NCBI GenBank assembly: GCA_002328865.1
Contig: DCWO01000079.1
Coordinates: 4,008-13,609, forward strand
DNA from: Dehalococcoidia bacterium UBA2160
GTDB taxonomy: Bacteria; Chloroflexota; Dehalococcoidia; Lucifugimonadales; UBA1123
Length of the DNA: 9,602 bases
Direction: 5' to 3'
The notes under the pieces were generated by a model. That model ran no database searches. It was not told the DNA's origin and saw only the letters and a program-made list of their open reading frames with translations. Position numbers and translations under genes: made by a program. Position 1 is the first letter of the stretch; the number at the start of each line of letters is the position of its first letter. Of this stretch, positions 6,064-9,602 are shown in pieces.

Positions 6064-7296
6064 CTAGTAAACGGGCGTGTCCGGGCCGATGGCCTCGACG
6101 CGGCGTCGGACGGCGTTGATGAACGCGCTCGCCTCGGCGCCGTCCATGATGCGGTGGTCGAACGACATGCACAGGTTCATCATTGGGCGTATCGCGATGG
6201 CGTCATCGACGACGATTGCCCGCTTGACGATCGCCTCGGTTGTCAGGATTGCCGCCTGAGGATGGTTGACCAACGGCTGCGAGGCGATGGACCCAAGCGC
6301 TCCCGTGTTGTTCAGCGTGAACGTGCCGCCCTGCACGTCTTCCAGGCGCAGCTCACCCTGGCGCGCCCGCGTCGTCAGGTCATGAACCTTGTGGGCCAGG
6401 GCGACGATGCTCATCGCGTCGGCGTCGTGTATCACCGGCACCACGAGGCCGTCGGACGTGTCCGCGGCGATTCCAATGTTAATTCGGTTCTTGAGGATGA
6501 CCGCGTCTCCGCCCCAGGAGGAGTTGAGCAACGGGTTCTCTTTCAGCGACTCGGCCACGGCCTTGATCACGAAGGGCAAGTACGTGATGTTGATCCCCTC
6601 GCGGGCTTCGAAATCCGTCTTCGCCACGGCTCGACGCGCCACAAGCCCGCTCACATTGGCTTCGACGATGGTCCACGCCTGTGGGATCTCGGAGGCGCTT
6701 CGAATCATGTGGTCGGCGATCATCCGCCGAACGGGTGTCAGCGGAACGCGCTCCTCGTCAGCCGCCGCCGGCATCGTGGGGGCTGGCGCGGCGGGACCGG
6801 CGTCGATGACGCTTTGAACGTCCTTGCGGGTGATGCGGCCGTTTATCCCGGTGCCCGTAACCTGGGCCAGGTCGACGCTATGTTCTTGCGCCAGTCGGAG
6901 CACCGCAGGCGAGTGCCTCTTCCGGCTGGACGCGACCTCGGCTCGCGGCGGCTCTGGGATGGGAACCGGCGTGCCCGAACCGGTGGGACCGACCGGCGCA
7001 ACGTTCTTGAGCAGCTCGCCCGTGCGCCCGATCGCCGGAGGATCGGCGGGAACAGACTCTTCGCCATCCACCTGAATCTCCGCTATTACGGCGCCCATGG
7101 GCACGGTCGCGCCTTCGTCGGCCAGGATCGCGGTGAGGACGCCGGACTCGGGCGACGGCATCTCCATGTTCACCTTGTCGGTGACGACCTCCACGAGCGG
7201 ATCGTATTTATCGACCTGGTCGCCGATTTGCTTCAGCCATTTGCCGATCACGCCTTCGGTGACCGATTCACCAACCTGGGGCAACTCGATTCTCAT
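6064..7296 (-). CDS. 2-oxoacid dehydrogenase E2, dihydrolipoyl acyltransferase
   Basis: The 410-residue product forms the core of a 2-oxoacid dehydrogenase complex and moves the acyl group from its lipoyl arm to CoA. Domains run in the usual order. A single lipoyl domain spans about residues 1-77, with the lipoylated Lys41 in TDKVNMEMPS. A Pro/Ala-rich linker follows. The E1/E3-binding domain is at about 128-164 (RHSPAVLRLAQEHSVDLAQV). A second linker leads to the catalytic domain at about 185-407. The active site is His381 and Asp385 in SFDHRIMDG. Gene order and partner E1 sequences point to the branched-chain complex, not the pyruvate complex. The start is uncertain: ATG 7296 has GGA 9 nt upstream, while the in-frame ATG at 7305 would add three residues but has no usable ribosome binding site. 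It is the third gene of the operon. Confidence 0.93.
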   Translation of the reverse strand: MRIELPQVGESVTEGVIGKWLKQIGDQVDKYDPLVEVVTDKVNMEMPSPESGVLTAILADEGATVPMGAVIAEIQVDGEESVPADPPAIGRTGELLKNVAPVGPTGSGTPVPIPEPPRAEVASSRKRHSPAVLRLAQEHSVDLAQVTGTGINGRITRKDVQSVIDAGPAAPAPTMPAAADEERVPLTPVRRMIADHMIRSASEIPQAWTIVEANVSGLVARRAVAKTDFEAREGINITYLPFVIKAVAESLKENPLLNSSWGGDAVILKNRINIGIAADTSDGLVVPVIHDADAMSIVALAHKVHDLTTRARQGELRLEDVQGGTFTLNNTGALGSIASQPLVNHPQAAILTTEAIVKRAIVVDDAIAIRPMMNLCMSFDHRIMDGAEASAFINAVRRRVEAIGPDTPVY

Positions 7297-7359
7297 GGTG
7301 TGCATTCCAATTCTGTGACGTAGCGCCGCAAGATAGCGATCACTCGATGCTCGATCGAA

Positions 7360-8343
7360 TCAGTATGCCGCGAGCTTTCGCATCGCGGCGGCGATTTTCT
7401 CCGAGTCCAGCATGAATTTGGCTTCCATGGGGGGGCTGAAAGGCATCGCGGGAACCTCGGGGCCCGCAAGGCGCGTGACCGGACCGTCCAGGTGCTCGAA
7501 CGCCTCCTGGGCGATGATCGAAGCCACCTCGCCGCCGATCCCTCCGGCCAGCGTGTCTTCGTGGACGATCAGGGCTTTGCCGGTCTTGCGGACCGAATCC
7601 AGGATCGTCTCGGTGTCGAGCGGGCGCAGCGTGCGGAGGTCCACGACCTCGACGTCGACGCCCTCTTCGGCCAGCACGCCGGCTGCCTCGATGCAGTGGT
7701 GGACCATCAGGCCGTACGTGATCACGCTCAAGCCGTCGCCTTCCACCTTGACGTCCGCCTTGCCCAACGGGATCGTGTACTCTTCTTCGGGCGCTTCGCC
7801 TCGCACCAATCGGTAGGTGCGCTTGTGCTCGAGGAACACCACCGGATCGTCGTCGCGGATCGCGCTTTTGAGCAGGCCTTTTGCGTCGTATGGCGTCGCG
7901 GGTGTGACCACTTTCAGTCCAGGGGTGTGGGCGAAGAATACTTCGACGCTCTGAGAGTGGTAAAGGGCGCCGCGCACCCCGCCGCCCTGGGGCGCTCTCA
8001 GAACCATGGGCACGTTGAGCTTGCCGTTCGTGCCGTATCTGACGCGGGCGGCCTCGCCCACGATCTGGTTCATGGTCGGCCAGATGAAGTCGGCGAACTC
8101 GATCTCGGCGATCGGGCGCATGCCGTTCATGGCGGCGCCCAAGGCCACGGCGGCGATGGACGACTCCGCAAGAGGCGTATCGATGACGCGCTCTTCGCCG
8201 AATTCGTCCTGAAACCCTTCGGTTGCCAGGAACACGCCGCCCCGAGCGCCTATGTCCTCGCCCATGACGAAGACCCGTTCGTCACGGCGCATCTCCTCGC
8301 GCATGGCGTCGCGGACGGCTTCCAAAACAGTCAGGATTGCTAT
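7360..8343 (-). CDS. Branched-chain 2-oxoacid dehydrogenase E1 beta subunit
   Basis: The product is the beta subunit of the alpha2beta2 E1 that decarboxylates branched-chain 2-oxoacids with thiamine diphosphate. MGEDIGARGGVFLATEGF (27-44) and DTPLAES with Glu60, expected to contact the cofactor, are visible. LYHSQS has His129, and PATPYDAKGLL (148-158) and VDLRTLRPLD are typical blocks. No ATG, GTG or TTG start gives the complete family N-terminus. TTG 8325 would begin at residue 7 (LEAVRDAM) and has no ribosome binding site. An ATA codon at 8343 has GAGAGG (8355-8350) 6 nt upstream and yields MAILTVLEAVRDAM, the expected beginning, 327 residues in total. I therefore place the start at ATA. 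The gene lies 88 bp after E1 alpha and 63 bp before E2. Confidence 0.9.
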   Translation of the reverse strand: MAILTVLEAVRDAMREEMRRDERVFVMGEDIGARGGVFLATEGFQDEFGEERVIDTPLAESSIAAVALGAAMNGMRPIAEIEFADFIWPTMNQIVGEAARVRYGTNGKLNVPMVLRAPQGGGVRGALYHSQSVEVFFAHTPGLKVVTPATPYDAKGLLKSAIRDDDPVVFLEHKRTYRLVRGEAPEEEYTIPLGKADVKVEGDGLSVITYGLMVHHCIEAAGVLAEEGVDVEVVDLRTLRPLDTETILDSVRKTGKALIVHEDTLAGGIGGEVASIIAQEAFEHLDGPVTRLAGPEVPAMPFSPPMEAKFMLDSEKIAAAMRKLAAY

Positions 8344-8431
8344 GGCGCACCTCTCGATCGATGCGTCCGGCGGCGAACCGCGGGCGCGCGGTGGATTTGG
8401 GGATCGACCCAGGGGCTGTCGCCATCGTGCA

Positions 8432-9451
8432 TCACGATGCGTACACGTGCTCGAAGAAATCGTCGGTCCCGGGGTACGGGGCTGCGTCGACAGCCTCGGT
8501 GGCCTCGTTGACTATGTTCCGAGCATTGTCCCTGATCTGCTGTTCTGTTTCATCGGAGAGAATGTCCAAGGTTCGGAGGTGATCGGAGAGAATTCTAAGC
8601 GGGTCGCGTTTTCGCGCTTCCTCGATCTCTTCTCTGGACCTGTATCGCGTGTCGTCGTCGTCACTTGTGTGGGGCAAGTAGCGCTCGACGTGTGCCTCGA
8701 TCAACGATGGGCCGTCGCCCTGTCTCGCTCGGCGCGCCGCCTCCGTGGTCGCCTCGTACACGGCAACAATGTCGCAGCCGTCGACCTCGATGCCGGGCAT
8801 GCCGTATCCCTCGGCCCGGCTTGCCACGCTGTCCACCGCCATCTGCTTGGACAGGGGCACCGATATGGCGTATTTGTTGTTCTCGCAGAAGAATATGACC
8901 GGCAGTTTGTGGACCGCCGCGAAGTTCATCGCCTCGTGGGTGTCACCGGCTGATGCAGCGCCGTCGCCAAAATAAGTGATCACCACCGTTTCGTCCCCTT
9001 GCATCTTCGCCGCCAGAGCCGCGCCGACCGCCTGGGGAATGTGCGTGGCCACCACGTTGGATAGGTTGACGATGCCGTACTCCGGATAGGCGCCGTGAGT
9101 GGGGAACTGGCGGGCGCCGCTCAACGGTTCACCGGATTTTGCGAGGAACCCGGCCATGATCTCCTCGGGAGTCATGCCAAGCGTGAGCAGCACCGCGAGG
9201 TCTCGGTAGTATATGTAGAACTGGTCGACGCCCTTACGCAGAGCCGAGACGCTGCCGATCTGCCCCGCCTCGTGGCCTTGGGCGGACGCAACGATTGCCG
9301 CTTTGCCTTGACGGTTCAGCATCCAGATGCGCTCGTCAAGCGTCCGGCAAAGGACCATCTCGCGGTACATCTCGAACAGACTCGCGTCGTCGAGGGCCAG
9401 GCTGTCGTGCGACGGTCGCTGGGCCGCCGTTTTGGGTCCGGATTCCGGCAT
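8432..9451 (-). CDS. Branched-chain 2-oxoacid dehydrogenase E1 alpha subunit
   Basis: The 339-residue product is the thiamine diphosphate-binding alpha subunit of E1, which works with the beta subunit encoded next. The ThDP/Mg motif starts at GDG (162-164) and ends at ENN (190-192), the spacing expected for the family. THEAMNFAAVHKLPVIFF lies between them. A YIYYRDLAVLLTLGM block lies at 79-93. The HTSDDDDTRYR loop (261-271) resembles the loop of branched-chain E1 alpha proteins, where eukaryotic homologues are phosphorylated, and it supports branched-chain over pyruvate specificity. ATG 9451 is preferred because GGAG lies 10 nt upstream. The in-frame GTG at 9481 adds ten residues without a good ribosome binding site. 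This is the first gene of the four-gene operon. Confidence 0.92.
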   Translation of the reverse strand: MPESGPKTAAQRPSHDSLALDDASLFEMYREMVLCRTLDERIWMLNRQGKAAIVASAQGHEAGQIGSVSALRKGVDQFYIYYRDLAVLLTLGMTPEEIMAGFLAKSGEPLSGARQFPTHGAYPEYGIVNLSNVVATHIPQAVGAALAAKMQGDETVVITYFGDGAASAGDTHEAMNFAAVHKLPVIFFCENNKYAISVPLSKQMAVDSVASRAEGYGMPGIEVDGCDIVAVYEATTEAARRARQGDGPSLIEAHVERYLPHTSDDDDTRYRSREEIEEARKRDPLRILSDHLRTLDILSDETEQQIRDNARNIVNEATEAVDAAPYPGTDDFFEHVYAS

Positions 9452-9533
9452 GATTGGAGTACTCCGATCGGGGATTGCCACTCACTGTCGGCGGGCGACG
9501 ACACACACGGGTCAGCCTGTCGGCAGCACGGTA

Positions 9534-9562
9534 ATTATGTCATCAGGCCGGATTCCAGTCAA
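9534..9562 (-). promoter_or_regulatory. Promoter of the E1 alpha-E1 beta-E2-lipB operon
   Basis: On the minus strand the -35 box TTGACT (9562-9557) and the -10 box CATAAT (9539-9534) each match 5 of 6 consensus positions and are separated by 17 bp. Transcription would start near 9527, leaving a leader of about 76 nt to ATG 9451 or about 46 nt to the GTG at 9481. No further strong minus-strand promoter was noticed before lipB, consistent with one transcript for the four genes. Beyond the promoter, 9563-9602 shows no gene that I can support. Confidence 0.6.
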
Positions 9563-9602
9563 AGACAGAACTTTGCTGGGCATATGTACGTAGTGTACTA
9601 TG

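Noticed and set aside
6154..7323. 389-codon plus-strand frame opposite E2
   Set aside because: Same shadow effect: the E2 protein has intact lipoyl, binding and catalytic motifs, while the antisense product resembles nothing.
7492..8511. 339-codon plus-strand frame opposite E1 beta and the E1 spacer
   Set aside because: Antisense shadow of a well-conserved E1 beta gene, with no domain and no ribosome binding site seen.
9452..9481. GTG at 9481 as the E1 alpha start
   Set aside because: It lacks a clear ribosome binding site, while ATG 9451 has GGAG 10 nt upstream. The choice is not certain.
1..9602. A CRISPR array, defence system, prophage or biosynthetic cluster
   Set aside because: No regularly spaced direct repeats, nuclease, integrase, helicase or large synthase genes were seen. 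The gene content is metabolic and transport-related.

Overview
The window reads as ordinary chromosomal DNA from a GC-rich free-living bacterium. The gene set fits environmental Chloroflexota (a SAR202/Dehalococcoidia-like lineage): a branched-chain 2-oxoacid dehydrogenase operon ending in lipB, surrounded by a gamma-glutamyltransferase-like hydrolase, an MFS exporter, a dienelactone hydrolase and a SnoaL-like protein. That placement is inferred from gene style only. There is no rRNA or other taxonomic marker, and Actinomycetota or Deinococcota-like lineages are not excluded.

Layout from left to right. Positions 1-318 hold no convincing gene but end in a good promoter and ribosome binding site for a 138-residue SnoaL-like protein (319-735, +). 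A 163-bp MITE-like element with 14-bp terminal inverted repeats (743-905) nearly fills the gap to the convergent gamma-glutamyltransferase-family gene (927-2678, -). That gene diverges, across 98 bp, from an MFS transporter gene (2777-4066, +). The transporter gene converges with a small conserved protein gene of DUF6295 type (4085-4354, -), which lies 86 bp downstream of a dienelactone hydrolase gene (4441-5184, -). The hydrolase gene has its own near-consensus promoter (5323-5351) with a perfect 16-bp palindrome just upstream.

The right half (5376-9451, -) is one operon in the order E1 alpha, E1 beta, E2, lipB, behind a strong promoter at 9534-9562. The E1 heterotetramer (ThDP) decarboxylates a branched-chain 2-oxoacid and transfers the acyl group to the lipoyl domain of E2, which forms the acyl-CoA. 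LipB supplies the octanoyl group from which that lipoyl cofactor is made. E3 and LipA are not in the window.

I found no new multi-gene system. The points most worth a second look are the apparent ATA start codon of the E1 beta gene, the MITE, the palindrome-promoter pair ahead of the dienelactone hydrolase gene, and the altered substrate-pocket residues of the gamma-glutamyltransferase homologue.
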